The position numbers were made by a program, and so were the translations under genes. From NCBI GenBank assembly GCA_035539215.1, contig DATLIX010000091.1, positions 65,275 to 129,274 of the forward strand: a DNA stretch of 64,000 nucleotides, given 5' to 3'. The DNA comes from Dongia_B sp035539215 (GTDB taxonomy: Bacteria > Pseudomonadota > Alphaproteobacteria > Dongiales > Dongiaceae). Positions 26,363 through 35,013 of the stretch are shown one piece after another (the stretch's first letter is position 1; every line of letters begins with the position of its first letter). The notes below the pieces were generated by a model, which saw only the letters and a list, made by a program, of their open reading frames with translations, made no database searches and had not been told where the DNA came from.

Positions 26363-27157
26363 ATGGCGATGAGCATTCGTCCTTTTGCAATTGTGACCGG
26401 TGCATCTACAGGGATCGGTTACGAATTGGCGCGCTGTTGTGCCATGGATGGCTATGACCTCCTTATCGTCGCCGATGAACCCAATATTCACTATGCCGCG
26501 GACGAATTGGCGGCGTATGGCACCCATATCTATCCTCTTGTCGCCGATCTTTCGGGCGAAGAGGGCGTGGATATCCTCTGGCGTGCAAGAAGGAATATCG
26601 ACCGTCGCCTGGATGCGCTGCTCGCCAATGCGGGCCGCGGTCTCGGGGGTGCCTTTCTGGATCAGGACTTCGCCGACATACGTCATGTGATCGAGACCAA
26701 TGTGACCGGTACGCTTGACCTTCTCCATCGCGCCGCGGGGGAAATGCGGCGGCATCGGGAAGGCCGAATTCTGATTACCGGTTCGATCGCCGGATTCATT
26801 CCTGGCAGCTATCAAGCGGCCTATAACGGTTCAAAGGCCTTTATCGATTCATTCTCGTATGCGTTGCGCGAGGAATTGAAAGATACCGGCGTCACTGTGA
26901 CCTGCCTGATGCCCGGCGCAACGGAGACGGAATTCTTTCGCCGCGCCAATATGCTCGACACCAATCTCGGGACGGCCGAGAAGGACGACCCTGCCGAGGT
27001 CGCAAGGCTGGGCTATGAAGCTTTGAAGGCGGGCAAGGCCGATGTGGTCACCGGCTTCAAGAATAAGTTGCAGGTTGCGGTGGCTGCGGTGACGCCGGCA
27101 CCCATACTCGCCGGCCTGGAGAGCCGTCGCGCAGCGCCCGGCACCGCTAAAAAATAA
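26363..27157 (+). CDS. Short-chain dehydrogenase/reductase
   Basis: 264 residues. Classical SDR features: cofactor loop TGASTGIG (residues 13-20), NAG motif (LLANAGRG), and the Ser/Tyr/Lys active site (ITGSIAGF, then YNGSK). The Asp after the second strand is replaced by a run VADEPN, so NAD or NADP preference is unclear. C-terminal residues are Ala/Pro-rich. The substrate is not predictable; similar SDRs are often found in stress regulons. Probably monocistronic. Confidence 0.85.
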   Translation: MAMSIRPFAIVTGASTGIGYELARCCAMDGYDLLIVADEPNIHYAADELAAYGTHIYPLVADLSGEEGVDILWRARRNIDRRLDALLANAGRGLGGAFLDQDFADIRHVIETNVTGTLDLLHRAAGEMRRHREGRILITGSIAGFIPGSYQAAYNGSKAFIDSFSYALREELKDTGVTVTCLMPGATETEFFRRANMLDTNLGTAEKDDPAEVARLGYEALKAGKADVVTGFKNKLQVAVAAVTPAPILAGLESRRAAPGTAKK

Positions 27158-27323
27158 GCCGCCAGAGAAATGATCTGCCGGCTATCTGCTGACGTTCTGC
27201 AGCACCCTCCCGGCGATGCGCTCACTGACTGGGAGTCGCGCAGTGGGGTGGCGATGACGCGCTGACGATCCGAATGCCTATCGCAAGACCCTCATGCCGC
27301 AAACGCTAATCGAAGGATGCAAC

Positions 27324-28196
27324 ATGATCACCGACCCCCGTAACGACGCACCCCGTCCTCCGCAGGTCAAGCAAAGCCAGGATATGCCCGGCAAGACTTC
27401 CGAGATGCATCCGAAGCCGGATCACGGCGAGGACAGCTACAAGGGCAGCGGCAGGCTCACAGGTCGCACCGCCATCATCACGGGTGGCGATTCGGGTATC
27501 GGTCGGGCCGTCGCCATCGCCTTCGCGCGCGAGGGAGCCGACCTGCTCATTTCCTACTACACGGAACACGATGATGCGAAGGAGACGGCCTCTTGGGTAG
27601 AGAAAGCCGGTCGGAAGGCACTGCTCGTCCCCGGCGATATCAAAGACGAAAGACATTGCCAAAGCCTGGTTCAACGCGCGCTTGAGACGTTCGGTCGGAT
27701 CGACATCCTGGTCAATAACGCCGCACATCAGCGAAGCTTCAAAGATCTCGACGAGATCACGGCGGAAGAGTGGGATGTCACCTTCCGGACCAATATCTAC
27801 AGCATGTTTTTTCTCTCCAAGGCCGTCATACCCCATATGAAGCCCGGCAGCTCGATCATCAATACGAGTTCGATCAATGCCAAGAATCCCAATGCCCATC
27901 TGCTGCCTTACGCCACGACCAAGGGCGCTATCGCCAATTTCACCGCCGGCCTCGCCGGCCTGGTGGCTACCAAGGGTATCCGGGTGAATGCAGTCGCGCC
28001 GGGTCCGATCTGGACGCCGCTCATCCCCTCGACCATGCCGGAGGAAGAGGTGGAGAACTTCGGCAAGAACACGCCACTTGGCCGCGCCGGACAGCCCGCC
28101 GAACTCGCCCCGGCTTACGTGATGCTTGCCTCCCTGGAAGCGAGCTATATCAGCGGCGCGCTCATTCCGGTCACCGGCGGTCGCCCCATGCTTTAA
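27324..28196 (+). CDS. SDR-family oxidoreductase, YghA/general-stress type
   Basis: 290 residues from the ATG at 27324, with AAGGA upstream. A 45-residue N-terminal extension (PPQVKQSQDMPGKTSEMHPKP, then GEDSYKGSGRLTGR) is typical of the YghA/GSP39 group and absent from ordinary SDRs. Then cofactor loop TGGDSGIGRAVAIAF, NNAA, INTSSINA and the active-site YATTKGAI (Tyr and Lys). Bacillus GSP39 relatives are stress induced; the enzyme may reduce aldehydes. Follows the previous SDR in the same direction after 166 bp. Confidence 0.9.
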   Translation: MITDPRNDAPRPPQVKQSQDMPGKTSEMHPKPDHGEDSYKGSGRLTGRTAIITGGDSGIGRAVAIAFAREGADLLISYYTEHDDAKETASWVEKAGRKALLVPGDIKDERHCQSLVQRALETFGRIDILVNNAAHQRSFKDLDEITAEEWDVTFRTNIYSMFFLSKAVIPHMKPGSSIINTSSINAKNPNAHLLPYATTKGAIANFTAGLAGLVATKGIRVNAVAPGPIWTPLIPSTMPEEEVENFGKNTPLGRAGQPAELAPAYVMLASLEASYISGALIPVTGGRPML

Positions 28197-28324
28197 GCCC
28201 CGGACAGGAAGAGCCTCCGCGCGGCATGAACCTGTCAGGGGCTCTGGGTTGCGTCAGCAACGTAATCTACGCCGGTCAGCCACTGATCGGTTGCGAGACG
28301 TCTTCGTCTTTTCGATATTTCCAG

Positions 28325-28350
28325 GGAACATTCTGTTTCCTAGCTGTGTT
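28325..28350 (+). promoter_or_regulatory. Candidate EcfG-type promoter before DUF2231 gene
   Basis: GGAAC at 28325-28329, 17 bases, TGTT at 28347-28350, 50 bp before the ATG. One base from the EcfG consensus. Confidence 0.45.
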
Positions 28351-28400
28351 GGCCTAGTCTACGCACAGCCTGAAGATGGGCCTGAAGACGGGATTGTCTG

Positions 28401-28865
28401 ATGTATCGTACCAATCCACGCTCGACGGCCAGCATCGCCAAACATCCCCTCCATCCGATGCTGGTACCTTTCCCCATTGTCTGTTTTGTCGGCACCTTGC
28501 TGACGGATATTGCCTACTGGCGAACTGCCGAGATGATGTGGGCGAATTTCTCTGCCTGGCTGCTGACGGCGGGCCTCCTCGTGGGCGCCCTGGCCGGCCT
28601 TGCCGGGCTGATTGACTTTTTTGGCGATCGCCTCGTGCGCACCCACAGGTATGCCTGGATGCATATGATCGGCAATGCCCTTGCCTGGGTGTTGTCTTTG
28701 TTCAATGCCTTCGTTCATAGCCGCGACGCCTGGACGTCGGTCGTTCCCGCCGGCCTGATCCTTTCGGCTGCAGTTGTCGTCATCCTGCTGTTCACCGGCT
28801 GGATGGGCTGGTCACTGGTTTACCGCCACCGCATAGGAGTGACGGACGGAGAATTGACCGAATAG
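28401..28865 (+). CDS. DUF2231 membrane protein
   Basis: 154 residues. Four hydrophobic segments (about residues 22-40, 50-72, 86-105, 113-135) and the family signature HPLHPMLVPFPIVCF at the N-terminus. Members are small inner-membrane proteins of unknown function, often next to quinoprotein dehydrogenases or cytochromes. Here the sorbosone-dehydrogenase-like gene follows within 14 bp, so a shared role in periplasmic oxidation is plausible. A stress-type promoter candidate precedes it. Confidence 0.88.
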   Translation: MYRTNPRSTASIAKHPLHPMLVPFPIVCFVGTLLTDIAYWRTAEMMWANFSAWLLTAGLLVGALAGLAGLIDFFGDRLVRTHRYAWMHMIGNALAWVLSLFNAFVHSRDAWTSVVPAGLILSAAVVVILLFTGWMGWSLVYRHRIGVTDGELTE

Positions 28866-28878
28866 GAGTTGCCGCTTG

Positions 28879-30228
28879 ATGCCTTCTCATCTTTCCGCAA
28901 AATTGCCGTTACGAATAGTCATGCTGACCCTCCTGGGGTCCCTCGCCCTGGCAGGATGCCGCGATGAAGGCGGCGATCCGCGTGCAGAGATCGGCCCGGA
29001 CCCCAAGCTTCCCGCGCCACAGCAATACCTCTTCCCGCCCATGCATCTTGCCTCCGTGGTGGGATGGAAAGAGGGCGAGACTCCTACGGTCCCGCAGGGA
29101 TTGCAGATCAAGGCCCTGGCGACAGGGCTGGCGCATCCGCGCTCGCTCTATGTGCTGCCCAATGGGGATATTCTCGTTATTCAGTCGAAGGCACCGCGCT
29201 CGGATCCGATCAACCGCCCCAAGGACCTGGTCATGGGATGGGTCGAATCGCTTGCGACATCGGGCGGCGGCAGCGGCGACGAGAAGCCGACCAATCTCAT
29301 CACGCTCTTGCGCGACACCAATGGCGATGGCGTGCCGGACCTGCAGAGCGTATTCCTCGATCATTTGAACTCGCCGTTCGGCGTGGCGCTGGTCGGCAAC
29401 GACCTCTATGTCGCCGATACGGATGCGATCATGCACTACACTTATACGCCGGGAGAGACCAAGATCACCTCGCCCGGCACAGTGCTCACCGAACTGCCCG
29501 GAGGTCCGATCGACCATCATTGGACCAAGAGCCTGGTGGCAAGTCCCGACGGGTCGCTGCTCTATGTCGGCGTCGGCTCCAACAGCAACATTACCGAGAA
29601 TGGCATCGGCGCCGAGAAGGACCGCGCCGCGATCTGGGAGGTAGACCGGACAACGGGCCGTTCGCGCATCTTCGCCAGCGGATTGCGTAATCCCAACGGT
29701 CTCAGCTGGGAACCCCAATCCGGGGCGCTCTGGACGGTGGTGAACGAACGCGACGAACTCGGCCCCGACCTGGTGCCGGATTACATGACCTCCGTCAAGG
29801 ACGGCGCTTTCTATGGCTGGCCCTATAGCTATTACGGCCAGCATATCGATCCCAGGGTCATGCCGCAGCGGCCGGACCTGGTGGCAAAGGCGATCGCGCC
29901 GGATTACGCCCTAAGCTCCCATGTCGCTCCGCTTGGCATGGCGTTCTATACGGGAACCAATCTCCCCGACAATTACCGCGGTGGCGCTTTCGTGGGCGAG
30001 CATGGCAGCTGGGACCGCCCGCGGCTCAACGGCTACAAGGTGGTCTTCGTCCCCTTCAGCAACGGCCGGCCGAACGGCATGGCGCAAGATGTGGTTACCG
30101 GCTTTCTGAATGGCGACGACGAGGCACGCGGCCGGCCGGTCGGATTAGCCATCGACAAATCCGGCGCCCTGTTGATCGCGGACGATGTCGGCAACACCGT
30201 CTGGCGCGTGACAGCGGCCGGCAAATAG
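28879..30228 (+). CDS. Sorbosone dehydrogenase-like beta-propeller lipoprotein
   Basis: 449 residues. Start at the ATG (a TTG three bases earlier is less likely); GGAG lies 10 bp upstream. A lipoprotein signal ends in LALAGC, with lipidation at that Cys. The mature protein has the PQQ-dependent glucose/sorbosone dehydrogenase-like beta-propeller (IKALATGLAHPRSLYVLPNG, DTNGDGVPDLQSVFLDHLNSPFG split across repeats, GLRNPNGLSWEP). Members oxidise aldoses or sorbosone at the outer face of a membrane using PQQ, but many are uncharacterised. No PQQ synthesis genes are nearby. Co-transcribed with the DUF2231 protein. Confidence 0.85.
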   Translation: MPSHLSAKLPLRIVMLTLLGSLALAGCRDEGGDPRAEIGPDPKLPAPQQYLFPPMHLASVVGWKEGETPTVPQGLQIKALATGLAHPRSLYVLPNGDILVIQSKAPRSDPINRPKDLVMGWVESLATSGGGSGDEKPTNLITLLRDTNGDGVPDLQSVFLDHLNSPFGVALVGNDLYVADTDAIMHYTYTPGETKITSPGTVLTELPGGPIDHHWTKSLVASPDGSLLYVGVGSNSNITENGIGAEKDRAAIWEVDRTTGRSRIFASGLRNPNGLSWEPQSGALWTVVNERDELGPDLVPDYMTSVKDGAFYGWPYSYYGQHIDPRVMPQRPDLVAKAIAPDYALSSHVAPLGMAFYTGTNLPDNYRGGAFVGEHGSWDRPRLNGYKVVFVPFSNGRPNGMAQDVVTGFLNGDDEARGRPVGLAIDKSGALLIADDVGNTVWRVTAAGK

Positions 30229-30300
30229 ACGCCCGAGGGCGGTCGTGAGTGCGGTCAGGGCCATTGCGATCGAACCGGAGCGCCCCCTGAAAACGCTTTT

Positions 30301-31233
30301 TCACTGGTCGGAGAGTTGCTCTTTCTCGGACTTCTGCCTGTTGGCCCAGAATCCGGCGATAAGCGAACCGGAAATGTTGTGCCAGACAGAAAACATGGCG
30401 CCGGGCAGCGCGGCCAAGGGCGAGAAATAGAGCTTGCCCAAGGTGGCGGCGAGGCCGGAATTTTGCATCCCGACCTCCAGCGCCAAGGTACGGCAGATCG
30501 ATTCGTCGAAGCCCAGCAACCGGCCGCCCCAATAGCCGCCGAGCAGGCCCAGTCCATTATGCAAGACTACGCCCGCCAATACGATTGGGCCGACGCTGGC
30601 AATGCTGGCCTGGCTGCCCGCCACCACCGCACCGATAATCGCCATGACCGCAAGGATGGAAACGATGGGCAGCGCCGGCTCCACGGCGCGGATCACCGGG
30701 CGGGCGAAGCGGTTGAGCAGCAGGCCCAACATCACGGGTAACGCGACGATCCGCAAGATGCTCAGCAGCAGGCCCTGCACGTCCACCGGGATCGACGCAT
30801 CCACATAGAGCCGGGTCAGAAGCGGCGTGGCGACAATGCCGACCAGAGTGGACATGGCGCTGATCGTCACCGACAGAGCTACGTCGCCGCCGGCCAGGTA
30901 GACCATGACGGTCGAGCTGGTGCCGCTGGCGACACTGCCGACCAGGATCATGCCGGCGGTCAGCTCAGGCGGCATCTGAAACAGTTTCGCCAGCAAGAAT
31001 GCCGCGAGCGGCATGACGATATAGTGGATGACGATGCCGGCGACCACCGGGGCTGGCCGCACGATCACCCGCTGGAAATCGGCGAAGGTGAGCGTGACGC
31101 CCATGCCGAACATGACGAGCATCAGCAGATCCGTCACCCACGGCAACAAGGTGCGGAATGACGCTGGCTCAAGATAGGCGGCGACCGCCACGAGCATTGC
31201 CCAGAGCGGAAACAGGCGGGTGATGAAAGACAC
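30301..31233 (-). CDS. PanS/ASBT-type sodium-dependent transporter
   Basis: 310 residues with about ten hydrophobic segments, GTG start after AAAGGAAC. Belongs to the bile acid:sodium symporter (BASS) family: the crossover helix motif LALEVGMQNSGLAATL and the GSVASGTSSTVMVYLAGGD segment are conserved. Bacterial members carry ketopantoate, pantothenate or keto acids rather than bile acids; the substrate is not predictable. It stands alone, convergent with the sorbosone-dehydrogenase-like gene. The 204 bp upstream show no other gene. Confidence 0.9.
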   Translation of the reverse strand: MSFITRLFPLWAMLVAVAAYLEPASFRTLLPWVTDLLMLVMFGMGVTLTFADFQRVIVRPAPVVAGIVIHYIVMPLAAFLLAKLFQMPPELTAGMILVGSVASGTSSTVMVYLAGGDVALSVTISAMSTLVGIVATPLLTRLYVDASIPVDVQGLLLSILRIVALPVMLGLLLNRFARPVIRAVEPALPIVSILAVMAIIGAVVAGSQASIASVGPIVLAGVVLHNGLGLLGGYWGGRLLGFDESICRTLALEVGMQNSGLAATLGKLYFSPLAALPGAMFSVWHNISGSLIAGFWANRQKSEKEQLSDQ

Positions 31234-31437
31234 GATGGAGGTTCCTTTGATCCTGGACGGATCGGGGTGGGGTCCGGGTGATTTACGGCGGCATAGCGTA
31301 TTTCACCGACCGCGGCAAGGACCCGCCGCTGGTCTGCCGGCCCGTCCATCCTCATATGCTCGCTGATTCCAGGGAGCGCAGCCGTCTGCCGTCATGCGAG
31401 GCGCAATCCGAATGACGGCCAAGCGAATTCGCGCCGG

Positions 31438-32385
31438 CTAGGAGACGGCGGATAGCCCCTCATGCGTGCCGACAAACATGGCTCCGTCGACCGTCACCCA
31501 GCCGCGATACATACCGGCCGTGTTGTAGGGAGCCGCGATGTTTCCGTTTGCGTCGACGGCGACCAGGCCGGCGCCGATAGCATGCGGTTTCAAGTCTTCT
31601 TCGATCAGATGATTTGCCGCCACATCAAGCGATTCACCGAGATAGGCGATGCGGCTGGCGATCTCGTGGCCAAGAACATGGCGGATGAACAGCTCGCCTT
31701 TGCCGGTGCCGGAAACGGCGCAGACGCCATCCCGGGCATAGGTGCCGGCGCCGATGATCGGGCTGTCCCCCACCCGCCCCTCCGGCTTGTTGGTATAGCC
31801 GCCGGTCGAGGTTGCGGCAGCCAAATGGCCTGCCTGATCCAAGGCGACGGCGCCGACGGTACCATGCTTTTCGGCTTCGCGTGCCTGTCGCGCCGTCCCC
31901 GCCGTTTCATGCGCCTTCATGGCTTTCAGTGCCTCGACGCGGCGCGGCGTCGTGAAGTAGGACGGCTCGACAACTTCCAGCCCCTGCGCCAGAGCGAAGC
32001 GGTCCGCCCCGGCGCCGGTCAGCATCACGAGCTCATCGGTCTCCATCACGGCGCGGGCGGCACTAATCGGATTGCGAATGCGCCGGGTCGCGGAAACTGC
32101 CCCCGCCCGCAAACCGGCGCCATCCATGATGGCCGCATCAAGCTCGTGCTCTCCCGCCGCATTGAGGACGGCGCCGTGGCCGGCATTAAAATGGGGCGAA
32201 TCCTCCATGACCCGGACCGCTGCTTCGACAGCATCGAGGGCGGCGCCACCGCGCGTCAGAATCGCCCAGCCGCGACGCAAGGCGGCGGTCAGATCCTGCC
32301 GGGCGCCCGCCCAGTCGGATTCCGGCAATTCCTCCCGCCGCATCACCCCACAGCCGCCGTGAATGGCCAATGCGCATTTTCCCAT
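31438..32385 (-). CDS. iaaA: Isoaspartyl peptidase/L-asparaginase (Ntn hydrolase)
   Basis: 315 residues from the ATG (AAAGGAAAG upstream); the frame beyond is a shadow. A plant-type asparaginase: N-terminal ALAIHGGCG, NAGHGAVLN, and the autocleavage/nucleophile site KHGTVGAVALD, where Thr176 becomes the N-terminal nucleophile after self-processing. C-terminal STGGYTNKPEGRVGDSPIIG and SGTGKGELFIRH bind the substrate. It hydrolyses beta-aspartyl dipeptides and asparagine. It lies 25 bp behind the M32 carboxypeptidase in the importer operon, fitting use of imported unusual peptides. Confidence 0.94.
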   Translation of the reverse strand: MGKCALAIHGGCGVMRREELPESDWAGARQDLTAALRRGWAILTRGGAALDAVEAAVRVMEDSPHFNAGHGAVLNAAGEHELDAAIMDGAGLRAGAVSATRRIRNPISAARAVMETDELVMLTGAGADRFALAQGLEVVEPSYFTTPRRVEALKAMKAHETAGTARQAREAEKHGTVGAVALDQAGHLAAATSTGGYTNKPEGRVGDSPIIGAGTYARDGVCAVSGTGKGELFIRHVLGHEIASRIAYLGESLDVAANHLIEEDLKPHAIGAGLVAVDANGNIAAPYNTAGMYRGWVTVDGAMFVGTHEGLSAVS

Positions 32386-32410
32386 GATTGCTTTCCTTTC
32401 GCTGCGCCGC

Positions 32411-33955
32411 TCAAGCGAGCAGCGCCACTTTCTCGCCGAGATTTTCCATGTATTGCTTGGGATCCAGGCCGCTACCGGTCGCCAGATGCAGGATCTCGTC
32501 CGGCGTCTTGCTGCGGCCATGGCGATGCACATGCTGATTGAGCCAGCGCGTCAGCGGCAGGTAGTCCCCGGCATCCAGCCCCCGCGCCACCTCCGGCTCC
32601 TTGCATGCCGCGGCAAAGAACTGCGCACTCATCACATTGCCGATTGTATAGGTCGGGAATGATCCGATCATGCCGGATGACCAATGCACATCCTGGAGGA
32701 CGCCGCGCGTATCGTCAGGAACCGCCAGCCCGAGATAGCCTTTCATCTTTTCGCCCCAGATTGCCGGCAGATCCCTTGCGGCAATTTCGCCGGCAATCAG
32801 CGCGGCTTCGATCTCGACGCGGAGAATGACATGAAAATCGTAAGTGAGTTCGTCCGCTTCAACCCGAATGAGGCTGGGCCGCACCGCATTCACCGCGCGC
32901 CAGAAGGTTTCCATGTCGACATCGGCAAGGCTCTCGGGAAAGCTCCTCTGCAAGGCGCCGTAATGCAGCTCCCAGAAGCGATGAGACCGGCCGACCCGGT
33001 TCTCGAACAGGCGCGACTGCGATTCATGTGTGCCGAAACTGGCGCCGCCGACGGCATAGAGATTGATGATATCGGTGGCGAAGGCGGAACGCGTGAAAGC
33101 CGGATCGATGCCTTGCTCATAGATTCCGTGCCCCGCCTCATGCCAGATGGCAAACAGACCGCCCGGCAGCCAGCTGTCGCGGAACCGTCCGGTGATGCGC
33201 ACGTCCTCGCGCGTGAAGGAAACCTCGAAGGGATGCACGGTCTCATCGAGGCGTCCACGCTGCAGGTCATAGCCGAAAAGCTGGGCGATATCGAGCGCGA
33301 AGCGCTTCTGCATCGCCACCGGAAAGACGCGTTCCAGGATATCGAGCCGCGGTTGGGGACGGCCAAGCGCGGTGTCGATCAAGGGCAGCAACCCCGCCTT
33401 CAAATGCCCGAATAGCTTCTGCAACGCGGCGAGACTCATGCCCGGCTCATACTGCCGGATCAGCGCATCGTAAGGATGCACCTCATATCCGATAGCGGCG
33501 GCGATCTGCCGCTGGATGGCGACGGTCCGCTCCAGCGCCGGGAGAAAGCGCGCGAAATCGTTATGGCGGCGTGCATCGGCCCACACCTGCTGCGCCGTCG
33601 TCTTCAACACGGCCGCCTCGGTCAACAACGCTTCCGGAATACGGCCGGTGATCCGGATGGCCGCCTCGGTATCGAGCAGGGCGCGACGACGCAGGGCCAC
33701 CTCAGGCCGATCATCCAGCTGCCGATCATCCAGCGTGTCGAGCTCGGCGGCGATGGCGTCCCGCAGCGTATGCCCGGTCGCGATCTCGCGGGCAAGGCCT
33801 GTCAGGGTTGCGATTTGCGACCCGCGCATCTGTGCCGCCCCGGCCGGCATCTGTGTCCGGGCGTCCCAGGTCAGCAGGTTGATGGCGCACAGGACATCGT
33901 TCAGGCGACCCATCTCACGATCGAAGGCAGACGCAGGCGACGCCATTGGACACAT
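32411..33955 (-). CDS. M32-family metallocarboxypeptidase
   Basis: 514 residues; start at the ATG with GAGG five bases upstream (33946 is an alternative). M32 signatures are all present: DETVHPF and DVRITGRF, the zinc site HEAGH (residues 272-276), FGTHESQSRLFEN with the third zinc-ligand Glu, and the late RVEADELTYDFHVILR and GSFPTYTIGN. Full length for the family (about 500). It removes C-terminal residues from peptides in the cytosol. It is 11 bp after the ATPase gene of the dipeptide-type importer, so it probably trims the imported compound. Confidence 0.95.
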   Translation of the reverse strand: MCPMASPASAFDREMGRLNDVLCAINLLTWDARTQMPAGAAQMRGSQIATLTGLAREIATGHTLRDAIAAELDTLDDRQLDDRPEVALRRRALLDTEAAIRITGRIPEALLTEAAVLKTTAQQVWADARRHNDFARFLPALERTVAIQRQIAAAIGYEVHPYDALIRQYEPGMSLAALQKLFGHLKAGLLPLIDTALGRPQPRLDILERVFPVAMQKRFALDIAQLFGYDLQRGRLDETVHPFEVSFTREDVRITGRFRDSWLPGGLFAIWHEAGHGIYEQGIDPAFTRSAFATDIINLYAVGGASFGTHESQSRLFENRVGRSHRFWELHYGALQRSFPESLADVDMETFWRAVNAVRPSLIRVEADELTYDFHVILRVEIEAALIAGEIAARDLPAIWGEKMKGYLGLAVPDDTRGVLQDVHWSSGMIGSFPTYTIGNVMSAQFFAAACKEPEVARGLDAGDYLPLTRWLNQHVHRHGRSKTPDEILHLATGSGLDPKQYMENLGEKVALLA

Positions 33956-33966
33956 CTCTTCCTCGC

Positions 33967-35013
33967 TTAGGGGATCGTTTGGCCGAGCGCTTCCATCGCC
34001 GTTCGCTCTTGGCCGAAATCGGCCAGGTGACAAGCGGCGAGATGGGCGGCATCGCGTTGGGTCAGGATCGGATGTTCCCGGGAACAGCGGTCGAAGGCAA
34101 AGCGGCAGCGGGGATGAAAGCGGCAGCCGGACGGCAATGACAAGGGACTCGGCAGCTCACCCTTGACGCTGGCCACGCGACTGCGGCGCGCGGGATCGAG
34201 ATCGGGTGCTGCATCGAGCAATCCCCGGGTATAAGGATGCCGGGGCGATCCGAAGAGGTCCTCCGTCCGGGCGATCTCGACGATCTCGCCGAGATACATG
34301 ACGGCTACCCGGTGCGAGAGATGACGCACCAGGCGCAGATCATGCGCAACGAAGAGAACCGTCAGCTTCAGCCTGTCCTGCAGATCGAGCAGGAGATTGA
34401 TGACCTGCGCCTGGACCGAGACATCCAGAGCCGAAACCAGTTCGTCGGCGATCAGTACCTCGGGTTCCACCGATAGCGCCCGCGCGATGCCGATACGCTG
34501 GCGCTGGCCGCCGGAGAATTCATGCGGCAGCTTTTCCGCCGCATCCTGCGGCAATCGCACGAGATCGAGCAATTCGGCAATACGCGCAGCGATCGCTGCG
34601 CGCGGCCGCATGCGATGGACCGCCAGCGCTTCGCCCAGAATCTGCCGCACCGTCATACGCGGATTGAGCGAGCCATAGGGATCCTGGAAGATCATCTGGA
34701 CCCGGCGGTTGAACAGGCGCCTGTCGGCACCACGCAGGGCGCCGATATCCTTGCCGTCGAAGACGATACGCCCCGAATTCGGTGGCACCAGACCGACCAT
34801 CGTCCGTGCCAGGGTGGATTTCCCGCAGCCGGATTCGCCGACGATACCCAGTGTCTCACCCCGAAAGAGCTGCAAGGAGACGCCGTTGAGCGCATGCACC
34901 TGGCGCTGAGGTTCACCCATCAGCCGCTTGACGACCGACTGCTTGGCGGCGAACTGTACCACGAGGTCATCGACTTCCATCACCGGCTGGGATGCGAGAG
35001 CGGTGCCGCTCAT
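33967..35013 (-). CDS. Dipeptide/oligopeptide-type ABC importer ATPase (DppF-like)
   Basis: 348 residues. Walker A GESGCGKST, Q-loop FQDPYGSLNPRMTVRQIL, signature FSGGQRQRIGIARAL, and the oligopeptide-transporter C-terminal domain with its Cys-containing HPRCRFAFDRC segment, which in related proteins binds a metal cluster. Walker B reads ADELVSALDVS, with Leu instead of the usual Pro after DE; the catalytic Glu is kept. Its start overlaps the preceding ATPase gene by 4 bp. It pairs with that gene product as the second ATP-binding subunit of the importer. Confidence 0.93.
   Translation of the reverse strand: MSGTALASQPVMEVDDLVVQFAAKQSVVKRLMGEPQRQVHALNGVSLQLFRGETLGIVGESGCGKSTLARTMVGLVPPNSGRIVFDGKDIGALRGADRRLFNRRVQMIFQDPYGSLNPRMTVRQILGEALAVHRMRPRAAIAARIAELLDLVRLPQDAAEKLPHEFSGGQRQRIGIARALSVEPEVLIADELVSALDVSVQAQVINLLLDLQDRLKLTVLFVAHDLRLVRHLSHRVAVMYLGEIVEIARTEDLFGSPRHPYTRGLLDAAPDLDPARRSRVASVKGELPSPLSLPSGCRFHPRCRFAFDRCSREHPILTQRDAAHLAACHLADFGQERTAMEALGQTIP

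Noticed and set aside
30229..30300. Short GCCC/GGGC inverted repeat between convergent genes as a terminator.
   Set aside because: Stem only about 4-5 bp, no T-run.
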